Source: Dissophora ornata (taxonomy: Eukaryota; Mortierellomycota; Mortierellomycetes; Mortierellales; Mortierellaceae). From it: DNA of 23,972 nt. How positions within the stretch are numbered: the first letter of the stretch is position 1; every line of letters starts with the position of its first letter. The position numbers and the translations under genes are program-made. This document shows positions 11,181 to 21,658 of the stretch, one piece after another. The stretch lies in assembly GCA_025201705.1 (NCBI GenBank), contig MU616996.1, positions 3,760 to 27,731 of the forward strand. Direction: 5' to 3'. Below the pieces are notes generated by a model, which was not told the origin of the DNA, did not search any database, and saw only the letters and a list, made by a program, of their open reading frames with translations.

Positions 11181-14100
11181 CTAATAATCGAAATCCATAT
11201 CAACACCGAGGCTCGTGTCATTCTTGACAGTGTTTAGCTTCTGGTCATTATACATTTCCGCAATCTGCTCACTCGATGTCGCATTCTCAGGCGTTTTGTC
11301 ATCGCGGATACGGATGAATCTCGGGAACCGGAGTGATATACCCTTGGTTGAGTCCACAATCCCAACAGCTGCCTTGTATACGGGACTGACCGACAGATCC
11401 GCACATTTGATCTCCCAGACCCGGACAGGTGCGAACCACACATCAGGCTTGTTTCCTTCACCCAATGCATAGTACGACTTTGGCTCTGGAATAACATGTT
11501 CCTTTAACTCCTTGTAGTGGTCCTCTAAATCCTGTTCGCTAAATCCTGTTCCGATCTTGCAAATGGATTGATACTCCTCCCGATCAGGATCGTAACACGC
11601 CAGGAGGTATCCTCCATAAACTCCCGTACGCTTTCCTCGTCCCACGTAAGCACCAATGACCACAAGGTCGATCGAATCCCCCACACCGGACAAGTAGTCC
11701 TTCTTGACTTTCAGCCAGTTTCGGGATCTCTTGGATGGCTCGTAGGTTGCCTCAGCACCGTTCAGCGTCTTAACCATAAGTCCCTCGCAGTTATCAGCCA
11801 CACTCTGGTCCAGGAATGTCTGAATATCTTCGATTTGGGTAGAGTTCATGCTCTTCGCGAACGCAAACTCTCCGTCAACCTCATTAAAGTACTCGATCAG
11901 GAGCTCACGACGCTTGACCAGTGGTTCCATCAGAAGCGACTCGCCGTTAAGGAAGAGAAGATCAAATGCGAAGATGCACACCTGCACCTTGATATCCTCT
12001 TCCTTAACATCCTTGCGTTTCCTTGTGCTCAAGACTTGAAACGGAAGAATACACTTCTGCTCTCGATCCCAAGCAACTGCTTCGCAATCCAGCACGAAAG
12101 ACTTTGTGCCGGGGTTTGCAAACTAAGAGTTCCATGAAGTGAGTTAGAGATAACAGACCATCGGCACAAGGAAGGCGCTTTGCACGTAACCTTGACTCTC
12201 TTACCTTTACTAGCCGCTCCATGACATCAGGGTATTTGCTTGACATATTCTCAGAGTTTCTGCTATAGATTCTCATACTTCCGTCCTCAAGTTTGTGGAT
12301 CTGGGCACGCTCACCATCATACTTGTACTCGCATGTAAACGCAATATTCTCAAACCGATCCAAGATGTCCGTCAAGGCCTTTGTTGGATGTGCCAACATG
12401 GGTTTCAGAGGGATACCTATGATTGGGAATAAAAGAATAAAAGCGTGAGATATCGTACGCCCACACCACGTGGCAGTGATATATCGATTACTTTAGGCGT
12501 ACCTGGCGTGAGCTTGCAGGTCTGCCTCAAGCCGTCAATATCGCCATTGAGAAGTGCTGGAACAATGAGATCGTAGCATGGTAGTTCGCTATACAATTCA
12601 ATAGCATATGATATTAGTGTCAACGCCTCGATCGTCCATGTAGTCTCAAGCCGTCATCCACATCTTGTTCATCACCTGTACACCGATTTAACAACAGAGG
12701 CAGCTTCTTCTAGCTGAGCTTGGAGTTTTTCTTTCGACAGCTTCTTGATGTCAGGTCGCGACAAAACAATTGCTTGGGCAAGAGCAACAACCACTGTGCG
12801 CTCAGCAAGTCCGATCCTGAGCTTTCCTTCCAATGATCGCATCAAATACTTCGCCTCCTTGTTTCGGCATGATACCAACAGGAGTTTGATCTTGTCGACT
12901 TTTTGTTTTTGTGACTGTAGAGAGAATTAAGAGGCGTGTCAAAAGCTTGTATTTGTATCATTGACGTCGAGACTGAAGAATGTCCTGAATACATACAGAG
13001 TTTCCGGACAGAGAGGCAATATCTTTGAGTGTCTTAAATACGTGTGGAATGGTCAACGCCTTGGGTTTGAACATTGTCGGTTGATTGCTTCTGCTATTCT
13101 ATACGTCCATAGAATAAAAGTTATGAGTACGTTCCTCGCTCAAATGGCGTTTCATGGCAAATAAAATCAAAGTCCTTACCATCGCAATGACGCCCAAGTC
13201 TCCGATCTCCGCGTAGTCTGCCTTGATCTTTTTCATTTCTCGTCCTGTCGACTCGGCAATTGCCTTCATAAGCAACGACTCTCCAATTCCGAGTTCCAAA
13301 CCCTCGTACTCAGGGCAAAGCTATCAAAAGTAACATAAGAGTCAGTAATGGTGGTTCAACTTCTACTGATGCTCCCTGAATTCCGGACAGATGGCGATTA
13401 CTCACCTTGTTGATGGACAAATAGATGACGGTAAGTAGACTTTCGGGACTCAGTTTGATGACCGAGATGAGAAATTTGACGAGATAATCCAAAATTTGAA
13501 GGCGCTTCGTGGTATCCTCAATCTGCTCAAACGTGTGACATAAGGCCGCGTATGGAACACTAGAAGAATCCGAACGAGTGCAGTAGAGCAGCCACGTTAA
13601 AGATAAGTAACATCTTTGTTCAACGAGCAACCTTGAAGTAGTATTGAACTTACGGCTCACCCTTTTTCCATGAAGCAGATTCCGTGGTCGTCGATGATTT
13701 TGAGAACATGTCAGCCCTATTAAACATGGCGTGAATGGTTATGACTTGATTCAAGATAAATGTGGTGGTTGACAGCCATGACAACTTGAGTGATCATACC
13801 ACTTGGCCGCAGCTTGCTTGATCTCGACGGCCTCCTTTTCCTGTTCAATTTCGTCCGCCTGATCATCCTTTTCGACTTCTGCTTCGTCATCACTTGCCTC
13901 CGCTGCCTCTTTTCCCAGAGACTCAGAACTCTTTGGTTCAACTTCCTTGGTTGCAGCACTGTCATTTTTCAGGATGGGCTGAGCTTTTGGTTTTTGAGGA
14001 GAGGTTGGATCCAGCCTGAGTTTTTTCGTTGTAGCAGTGAGAATTTCCTCTCTGTATTCCTGGGTTGACGGCTGTTCTTTGAGCTCTTTGACTTCTACAG

Positions 14101-14527
14101 TAACCTCAGTGGTATCTTCTTCCTCATCGTCGGAATCGATTAGGCGGCGGTTCCTTTTCTTAGCCGTAACGCTCTCTGAAGAATGCAGGCATGAGCGCGG
14201 TTAGTGTGTGGATTTAGGTCATTTTGCCACCATTTTTTGAATCTGCAATTGACGAATAAATTGGTACCTGATTCGACATCCTCTTCCATGGCTTCATCCT
14301 TCGCAATGTTCTTGGCAGTGGATTTTTGTTCTCTGGCGTCTGTCCCATCCTTGACTCCCTCCTTTTCTGAATCAACGCTTGACGCCACCAAAGGCGTCTT
14401 GGGTCCGAAGGACCTATTTGTCAAATAAACGAAATACACATGTATTAGCTTTGCAAAAGCTTCTTTTTCATGGTAGCTTGCGACCTATGGAAATTAAAAC
14501 CTACAGTCGACTCTGACGCAGCGACAT
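11181..14527 (-). CDS. CDC9: ATP-dependent DNA ligase I (Cdc9/LIG1), 11 exons
   Basis: Replicative ligase that seals Okazaki fragments and finishes excision repair in the nucleus. Exons in coding order: 14527-14505, 14413-14268, 14175-13800, 13716-13654, 13559-13406, 13320-13180, 13098-12997, 12914-12676, 12588-12503, 12416-12205 and 12122-11181, giving 827 aa. The first 180 or so residues are acidic, Lys-rich and disordered, with an apparent nuclear signal (AKKRNRR). The DNA-binding domain runs from [13 protein letters not shown] through GDLGVIA, NSRS and [13 protein letters not shown]. The adenylation domain has the nucleophile K475 in [12 protein letters not shown], then [20 protein letters not shown] and WLKVKKDYL; an OB-fold follows up to the [17 protein letters not shown] region. 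The N-terminus [10 protein letters not shown] resembles a PCNA-binding box but lacks its usual paired aromatics. All phases agree. It is divergent from the Rmd1 gene. Confidence 0.96.
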
Positions 14528-14581
14528 GGTCTACTTGTGGATGAATCTGAATGGAGACGGTGGAGCTGAGAGTACGTAAAG

Positions 14582-14587
14582 ACGCGT
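14582..14587. promoter_or_regulatory. MCB element (ACGCGT) 55 bp upstream of the DNA ligase I start
   Basis: ACGCGT, within the palindrome GACGCGTC, is the MluI cell-cycle box bound by MBF in yeasts, where it drives G1/S expression of replication genes including CDC9. Its location in a ligase promoter supports function, though two other ACGCGT hexamers occur elsewhere in the window (near 21582 and 22422), so one match can be chance. Confidence 0.45.
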
Positions 14588-15018
14588 CAAAAGTCAACAA
14601 TCGCTCCGCCCACTCCTGGTGCAAACCAATTGTCCTCCCAGCCCTTAATGTCTCCGCCTAAAATCAAGTCTGTCGGCGAAGCCCTCTGGGTGATCCAAGG
14701 GATGGCATGGCCTGGTCACTGCTTGTCTGCACCGCATATATCAGAGGGGGCAGGGTCCCTGTCGGCGGCGTCGCGGCCCCAGAGAGGTCTCGGCGACGTA
14801 CGCTTTTAGGCGAGGCTCAATTAGCATGCAGCCTGGTTGTGAAATGGAGTCGCCAGCAGCAATCGCTCTGATTGATCCAACGGTTTTGTGTGTGCCTTTC
14901 GTGCTCAGATCGCACAGACGGGGTTTGAGGTTCAAGTCACAGATGATATCATGTTTTTTTTTCTTTTCACAGCAATCCATTCATTGCATTTCGGTTCCCC
15001 CATTCATCCCTCTTCTTT

Positions 15019-15025
15019 TATAAAT
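15019..15025 (+). promoter_or_regulatory. TATA-like sequence next to the Rmd1 start
   Basis: TATAAAT lies only 11 bases before the ATG at 15036. If used as a real TATA box, transcription would start inside the coding region, so it is either non-functional or the working start codon is further downstream. Confidence 0.25.
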
Positions 15026-15035
15026 CACATTCACC

Positions 15036-17267
15036 ATGGCTCGCAAAACTGCCGCTTACCAGACTACCCCTGACGGCGCGGGTCCTTCCAACAACGCGCC
15101 TACGGATACCAATCCTCATTCTACTCTGACTAAGAGCTCCAGCCAGAACAGCCTCACCAGCAACACCTCTGGTGGAGTTACCGGTGGTAGCGCTGGCGTG
15201 CCGCCAAAGATCATCAACCCCACAAAGCAAGCGTTCACTCCACAGTCAAACCAGTTGCAATCGCCTATCCATGCCCAGATCGCCGTCAAGGCTAATTTGG
15301 CCGCTGCTAGCCCCAGCGCCGCTGGACCAACAAGGCCTACTGCAGTGACGACAGCCCACAACCTGCCCACCAGCGGGAACTCTGGTTCCGTTGGCGGCGT
15401 TAACAACCCCGCTGGAAACCTCCGTGGCAAGGTCAAGCAGCCCATGAGAACCACCAAGACCAGCCAAAAGTTGACTCTGTTCCCCGAAGAAAAGGACGTA
15501 CCCGTGCTGGAGGATGAATATGCTTTTGACGACACCACCTACAATCAGATCGGGCAACTCTCCTCTGGAACGTAAGTCATGGACCCCATGCTCAGGCAGT
15601 TGAATGGAGTCTTGTGATTCCTATGGCCGTGCACCAGGTCTCTGCCGTGGTACAGATGCCCGTTGTTGGTTGTGATCCTGATCTCCAGCACTAATTATAC
15701 CTCTCTTACTATTTCCAAAAAAAAACGTGCACTATTGATTTGATGACCATTGTCGGTCCGATGTGTCGACAGTGCAAGGAATGATGCTCACCGCATGAGT
15801 AAACTGGACAGACAGAAGCTGCCTCGAGTGATCGCGTACTGTACAGCATCGGCGTATAGAATGGATGATCTTTTCAACTATCTTCAGTCGCGCAAGACCA
15901 CAAATGGAGCTAGCCCTAAGCGGTTTGATGAATGGTAGGTTCAATAAGGACTCTGCCCTCTCGTACGATGACAAGTGGATGTTCGAAAGAGAGCAACTAA
16001 TGATTGCGTGTGCAATCTACAAGAAGACATGTTTTCAACTGTTATTGACCGAGGTTTGACTCTCTTATTTCAAAATGTACAGTATCTACACGCCATTTTC
16101 GTACACGATAACGTCGAAACCACCAACTACAGCCAATCTCTTAGGTCTCGACGCGGCTGCGAACGGACCACTTCTCCTCGAACAGCAGCAGCTAAAAGAA
16201 GCCACTCCAGAGTTGTTCTTCTTTGACTATGGTGTCACTGTCATCTGGGGAATGTCAGAGCAGGAAGAATCGCGCCTGTTGCGGGATATATCTCGATTCG
16301 AGGAAGAGAAGCTTGGTATTTACACTATGCCCGGAGTGATTTGCGTTTCTTCCTCAAGTCTTCATTGTCTTCAAGCTAACGCGCAGCGCTGTTGTGTTCA
16401 AACTTGTCTGTGTAATTAGACGAAGAGGATGTTGAGACCGAGGAGTTTTCATACCACTACAACTCAGAGTATCAGCCAAGGTTCGTATTGCAGTTTCCGC
16501 AGTAGAGGAGAGTGGAGTTAAAACACTATGTTAAGACCAATTGCTTTCTTTTTACGCATATAGGATTTACAATGATGTGATCACTCTCAAGAGTGCTAGC
16601 AACTACATGGTCAAGCTTACCATCTCGCACGCCATTGCTCAGTCTGTCAAAATGACGCTTTTCGAGGGACTGATCGAAAACACGATTAACGCAACAAAGG
16701 ATATTCCACAGACCATGGCTGAGACTGGCAAGGTCCCAATGTCACGGTACGCACCTTGCCAAATGATGCTCGCTATATACTATAGTTTATGGTCCTTATT
16801 AATGCTGAGACTTTTTGCCAATGCTTATACACGCCAATAGGACTGCCATCTCCAAGAAGATCGGACAGCTCTTTATTATGAGAATCAACGTCAACCTCGT
16901 TAGTAATATCCTGGATACCCCAGAGATTTTCTGGTCGGAACCCTCGTACCAGCCTCTGTACTCAGCTATCCGAGGTAATGATCGGCTAGTGAGAACCGCG
17001 TAACAATAGAAACCATTGCGCGCTGCCTCTAACCTCCACTCCTCGCAATTTCACTTAGGTTATCTGGAGATTAGTCAGCGTGTGGAGCTATTGAACCAAC
17101 GTACATTGGTGATCAGCGATCTGTTGGATATGTTGAAGGAGCATCTGAACTCGTCCCATGGCGAACAACTGGAGTGGATCGTTATCGTTCTCATTTTCTT
17201 TGAGATTGTTATTGGAGTGATCACCATCAGTCTGGACGCCTTCAGCTACAATCGTGGACATGAATGA
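15036..17267 (+). CDS. RMD1: Rmd1/RMND1 family (DUF155) membrane protein, 7 exons
   Basis: Member of the family of yeast Rmd1/Rmd8 (required for meiotic nuclear division) and mitochondrial RMND1, which supports mitochondrial translation. Exons: 15036-15571, 15773-15934, 16083-16315, 16420-16480, 16564-16746, 16841-16974 and 17059-17267, giving 505 aa. The first 180 residues are low-complexity, rich in Ser, Thr, Asn, Pro and Gly. The DUF155 domain follows: KLPRVIAYCTASAYRMDDL, LFFFDYGVTVIWGMSEQEE, YNDVITLKSASNYMVKLTIS, HAIAQSVKMTLFE, ILDTPEIFWSEPSYQPLY and YLEISQRVELLNQR. The C-terminus has a single membrane segment (about 474-498, WIVIVLIFFEIVIGVITISL) with a short tail, the normal family architecture. 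The start has a good context (CACCATGG). No mitochondrial presequence is obvious, so location could be vacuolar or ER as for yeast Rmd8-type proteins. Confidence 0.93.
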
Positions 17268-17396
17268 TCTGTTCGTTCTTTTAGACACAATAGTTTTGTA
17301 TTTTTGGATAAACGTGACCTTCTTAACGGTCTCTAAGACGCGATGTAAACATGCACTTTTGACTTTCACAACTTCATCCTTTTCGCGGCCTGCACA

Positions 17397-20290
17397 ATGT
17401 CAAGCCTTGGTGATGGGACAGGTAAAGCCAAGGGCGAAACGAGCAACCAAACGAGGCGCGCACTAGAATTCGAACATCACTACATGGAAACGATCCTCAG
17501 CGGGCATGTGGTTGATTCATGGTCAATTTGCTCTTTTTACTTCCGACCTAGCTGACGAGCTCGCCCAGAAATACAAGGACAAAGCCCTTGCGAGGAAACG
17601 TGGGGCAGGGTATGCGCCATTGAAATGAATGCTCGACCTTCAGGGAAGCGATGGGAGCAATGATGCACATACTGACATGTATTGAATCATGTCGTTCATC
17701 CCTGTAGAACACATCAGCCCAAGTTCCGAGGATTCACACTAGCGAAAAAGTCCGAAACACTCCAATCAACAACAGAAGACAGCGACCTCACGACAACACT
17801 AGAAACAACAACAACAGCAGCGGCAGCGACAGTGCAGCTCAATGGCAGTGCAACACCGACAAGTCCAATACCCAGGTTCGTCAATACTTCAGGTAAAGAG
17901 CCAGGACAAAAGAATTCAAGAGCATGTCACTCAAGGTTTTCGTTGCTGAAAGAAAAAGTGGCGACAATAGGCGATTAATCAGGTGCAAACATATTTTCTG
18001 TGATCCAGCTGCCGGGTTGGCTCAAAAGTATCAAGAAAAGGCACTTGCAAGGAAACGAGGAGCAGGGTATGCGCATTTGCGAACGGACAGAGGACATGGA
18101 TGGTGGCAAAAGACAGTACTGGGATCTGATCGCTTCCATTTTCTGCCAATATAGAGCCCACCAACCTGAATTTCGAGGATTCACGTTAAAAAAGAATACG
18201 GACAACGTAATACCAACAACGGCGGCAGAAATCAAGCATGTTCCAGCAACAGTACGAGCAGGAGACGCCGATACACAGGTGCCCAGTAACAGCTCTACAA
18301 GCAACCCAAATCGGAAAAGTGGTATGTCACTCAGCCTTGTCATCGGACATAGTAAACAGCGCCAAATATCAATAATGATCAAACACTGATCACAGCTGTC
18401 ATACTCCATAGGCGTTATTTCCTATTTCGACACAGCATCGAGAAAGGAAAATGACACGACCAGCTCAGGATTCAATCAGCAAATATCTGAAAGCACAGGC
18501 TGGGCGACATCAAGGCTTGCGAAGGAGCAGAGGCCGGTCATCGAGGATACAGTCGACGATGTGGGAGTCACGGATGATTTTGACCAAAATGACTTGATAC
18601 CGAGCCCTCTGCGCAACTCTCCTGATCCAGATGCAGGGCAGGAAGCCTTATTTGATGACCTCGCACCTGTATTCTCTGACGTGGCACTCACAGCGTCTGA
18701 CTCGATATCAAGTAATGATGCCAGCAAACGAAAGTGGCGACCACATGCAACACCCTTATCAAATACCGTGCCGATCGCCCTTAAACCCAGCATACTTCCT
18801 ACCAAGAAGAGGCGACTTATACAAGAGGAGGTGGACGAGAACGAAGACCCTCTTCCCGCCCATCAGAATCGGGCGACCGAAAAGTCGAAGTCTTGGAGTG
18901 ATGGACTGAAGAAGCCAATTGCAGCCCCGCTGGATAGTCAGGGACCCAAGGACATGCGCTTAGAGAAGGGTCAAGCGAGGACGATGCTACAAAATGGTTC
19001 GAGCCGTAAAGCCCCCGCTCTCGCAGCGACGACATTAGAGTCGACAACGACAGTAGTGAAAACACGGCCGAAGGGTGTCAAACCTCTTCGACAGATGACC
19101 TTGGTGCAACTTGTACCGAAACCGGTGAGGAAGGACAATGACTCGGCAAGAGCGCCATCTCGGGGCGAAAACGAGCTTGATGAGACGGATGGCAGCGACA
19201 GTGATCTCGACAGACGCCTGGCTGCGCCCATGAAGTCGACTAATTCTGCAGCGCCGGTCAGATCTAAAGGGCAGAGCGACACGGAGTCGACACGGAAAAC
19301 AGTGCAGAGCCTCTTGCAAATCGACGAAGCGCCTGTGAGCGAGATGGAAGTCATTGCAGAGGCTGTGAAGAATGTCATGAACGAGTTCATGTATGTAGTT
19401 CATATCATGTTCCTCTGGATGGGCAATAAGAATAATTCAACGACGGTGTACTCATTCTTTATTTATTTGCATAGTGATGCGATGGATGATGAATCCATGG
19501 CAAAGGAAATGCTGACGCTGGGCTCAGAGCTAGAAATAGTCTTGATTGAGCAGGTATGTATCTATTGCGAGTGGCTGTTATCCCTGCATTATGTACGAGT
19601 GGATGATTTACTTATGAGTACACTTAAAATGCAATGAAATCCCTGGATCTAGGTTGATCTACTCTCTGATCATATGCTTTTGAGGGCATCCGTCAAAAAG
19701 GCAGCTGCGATGAAGAAGGAACTGCGTGGACGGTTACTGGAGACTCAACGGGGGCGGCAAAAGACCAGAGAGGAGCTCAGGCGCGTGCGAGCAAGTTTTG
19801 AAAGAGAAGAAAGGGCTCGACGTCGCCTGGAGGAGACTCACAAGTTCTTGACAGATCTAGAGGCCTTGCGGGATTTCGTTGCAGATTCAGACGACGAAGT
19901 TGATAATGATGATGAAGGCGACGATGAACAGGAGGATAGCAATCCCAAGGTATGATAGCATATGTTGTGTGAGCAAAGATCGTACCGTATTCATTCAACT
20001 GCCTCGCCAGCTAACCACTGTTTATCTGTAACACTTTCTAGACTGGACTCCAAAGCTTGATCGCGACTGTCGGTGCACGTTGTGGCGGAACTGTTCTGAC
20101 AGTCGAGAATAAGGATACCCGACCAGGCATGCTGGGCACGCTCCGCGAATTCAATCGGCTCCTGTCTGAGACAGAGCGGAGCCTACAACGCATGCCTCTT
20201 GTCACTCCCTCGCAAGAGATCACATCGTCAAGACGACGCTATGACAGCGACGACGACGATGGCGACGATGACTTTGATTGGGCCAGATAG
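17397..20290 (+). CDS. probable inner kinetochore subunit Ame1/CENP-U, 9 exons
   Basis: Likely centromere protein linking inner and outer kinetochore. Exons: 17397-17421, 17552-17609, 17708-17892, 18009-18066, 18155-18321, 18412-19390, 19475-19553, 19653-19949 and 20042-20290, giving 698 aa. About 470 N-terminal residues are disordered with basic (TKKRRLI) and Ser/Asp-rich patches. The conserved part is C-terminal: EVIAEAVKNVMNEFIDAM, SELEIVLIEQVDLLSDHM and a long Arg/Glu coiled coil (ELRGRLLETQRGRQKTREEL onward) ending in LTDLEALRDF, the pattern of fungal AME1 domains. A very acidic stretch follows, and the protein ends in DDDDGDDDFDWAR. The N-terminal exon pair 17552-17609/17708-17892 is duplicated as 18009-18066/18155-18321, so a RKRGAG motif occurs twice; yeast Ame1 uses a basic N-terminal motif to bind the Mis12 complex. 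Name is from pattern memory; the tiny first exon is the least certain part. Confidence 0.6.
17552..17892 (+). repeat. first copy of a duplicated exon pair inside the Ame1-like gene
   Basis: Exon 17552-17609 encodes A-DELAQKYKDKALARKRGAG and the next exon opens with THQPKFRGFTLAKKS. Both are repeated 457 and 447 bases downstream with matching exon phases. The first exon is exactly 58 nt in both copies. Confidence 0.85.
18009..18321 (+). repeat. second copy of the duplicated exon pair inside the Ame1-like gene
   Basis: Exon 18009-18066 encodes A-AGLAQKYQEKALARKRGAG and the next exon opens with AHQPEFRGFTLKKN. Phase, splice donor (GGGTATGCGC) and exon length match the first copy, while the intron interiors and the second exon's tail have diverged. 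Confidence 0.85.
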
Positions 20291-20462
20291 CTCCATGTAG
20301 TTTACAGCCGTGTCTTTTCGTTTTTGTCTTGTACATTATTTTCTGACAGTGTATTGTTATTTGTTTAATCCCACGCGATTTACAGCCGCATGGGCTCTAT
20401 GAGTGTTGATCTGTTGATGATGCTATCGTGTATGAAATGATCTAGATTACAATGACATGGCT

Positions 20463-21094
20463 TTAACTGTAGTCGCCACCCAAAACCGATTGGCAGCCAT
20501 AAGTGCTCTTTCCGGTGTTACAGTCCGACTTATTGTTGCAGCAGCGTATGCAATAGATCGACTTATCTAATGATTGTGAATATGAAGAAAAAGGATGCGT
20601 CAATAATGTCACGCCACAAGAGAGTAAGCTGATTTTCGAAACCATTGTCATCATTAGCACAAACTTGGATACTCACCAGGCTCGATTATGTTGACAAAGT
20701 ATTCGTAATTGGCACATGCAGCTCCCTTGGGCGCAATGACGTCGAATTGTCCACCTCCATCAGATCTTGAGAGACCATAGGCACTGTTATCGATTCTTCC
20801 TGTGACCTGGACCCATTCGTTACCGCTGTCATAATGGGCGGATTGGATGAAACCTTGAGGGAAGGTACGGGCACCTGGAGCACCTGACAGTGGCTTGGTG
20901 CAGAACGCGACGGCGCGATCCTCGTTATCAGCAATAATACCGCCGCGACCCGGCGGGAGGAAGAAGCAGAAGTTGTCGGATGACTGAATTGAAGCGATCT
21001 GACCCACTTTTCCACGTGCTGCTTCGACAGCTGATGAAGAGAAGAGCACAGCACTGAGGGCCAATGGGATAAGGGATGCAATGATCTTGGTCAT
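20463..21094 (-). CDS. small secreted cysteine-rich protein, 2 exons
   Basis: Exons in coding order: 21094-20677 and 20566-20463, giving 173 aa. The start at 21094 gives a clear signal peptide (MTKIIASLIPLALSAVLFSS, ending near EAA). The mature part has eight cysteines and a repeated-aromatic, Gly-rich pattern: SSDNFCFFLPP, EDRAVAFC, FPQGFIQSAHY, WVQVTGRID, SDGGGQFDVIAPKGAAC, then after the intron IYCIRCCNNKSDC and YGCQSVLGG. I do not recall a named domain for it; similar proteins are, to my knowledge, widespread and uncharacterised in Mucoromycota and some basidiomycetes. An extracellular role with disulfide bonds is inferred; catalytic residues are not apparent. The intron is a clean phase-1 GTGAGT...TAG. 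A tandem paralog on the same strand lies about 560 bp upstream. Confidence 0.88.
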
Positions 21095-21182
21095 TGTTTT
21101 GTGCTTGCAAGAGTGATAGGCGAAAGAGTTGGAGAGAGATTTAAAAAAAAAATGAAGAGCGAGATCTGGATCTCCCCAACTG

Positions 21183-21192
21183 CTATTAAATA
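21183..21192 (-). promoter_or_regulatory. TATA-like box of the secreted cysteine-rich protein gene
   Basis: The minus strand reads TATTTAATAG about 90 bases upstream of the ATG at 21094, a plausible TATA position. It is supported by spacing only. Confidence 0.35.
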
Positions 21193-21658
21193 CGAACAAG
21201 CTGTACTCAGTTTAACCTGGATCAAACCATAACGAAAGAGTCTCGGATTCATTTCGTTTATTTCTGGAATGTCAAAAGGAGGTGTTTTCCAAGGTGTTCC
21301 CTTGAACATTATCCGCAAAATCCGCAAAAGCAGTTTCTGGGTGGGATGGATAGGATATTAGGGATGTGTTGAAAGGACTTTTTTGTTCGAGTCTACTGAT
21401 GGTTCCAAAAACACCTTACGGAGCAACTAAGGAGTGGCTCGATGCGCTCATCAACGGTGCTAATCCTCACCCATGACATGCAGAGATAGGAATCTGGCGT
21501 CCCATATATCTCCTCGATGCACCCCCTTTCATCAAAAAAAATATATACATATTTATGCTGCTTGTCCCAAAAGGCACGAGGACGCGTTTGGCAATAAAGA
21601 AATCCCTGATTCAATGCGACCCATGGCGCTTGCGAGAGATGGACATTCAGATTTATTA

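Larger units (their letters stand above)
14528..15035. promoter_or_regulatory. divergent promoter of DNA ligase I and the Rmd1 gene
   Basis: A 508-bp region separates the two start codons. It holds an ACGCGT element close to the ligase gene, a GC-rich block around 14745-14815 and a T-rich stretch with a TATA-like box next to the Rmd1 start. No gene lies inside. Confidence 0.6.

Noticed and set aside
14925..14945. second tRNA-like B-box (GGTTCAAGTC)
   Set aside because: No complementary T stem and no cloverleaf upstream; it lies in the ligase/Rmd1 promoter.
17700..17870. ACA/GCA-rich low-complexity stretch as a microsatellite
   Set aside because: It is imperfect and lies in an open coding exon encoding Thr/Ala-rich disorder; no long pure repeat is present.
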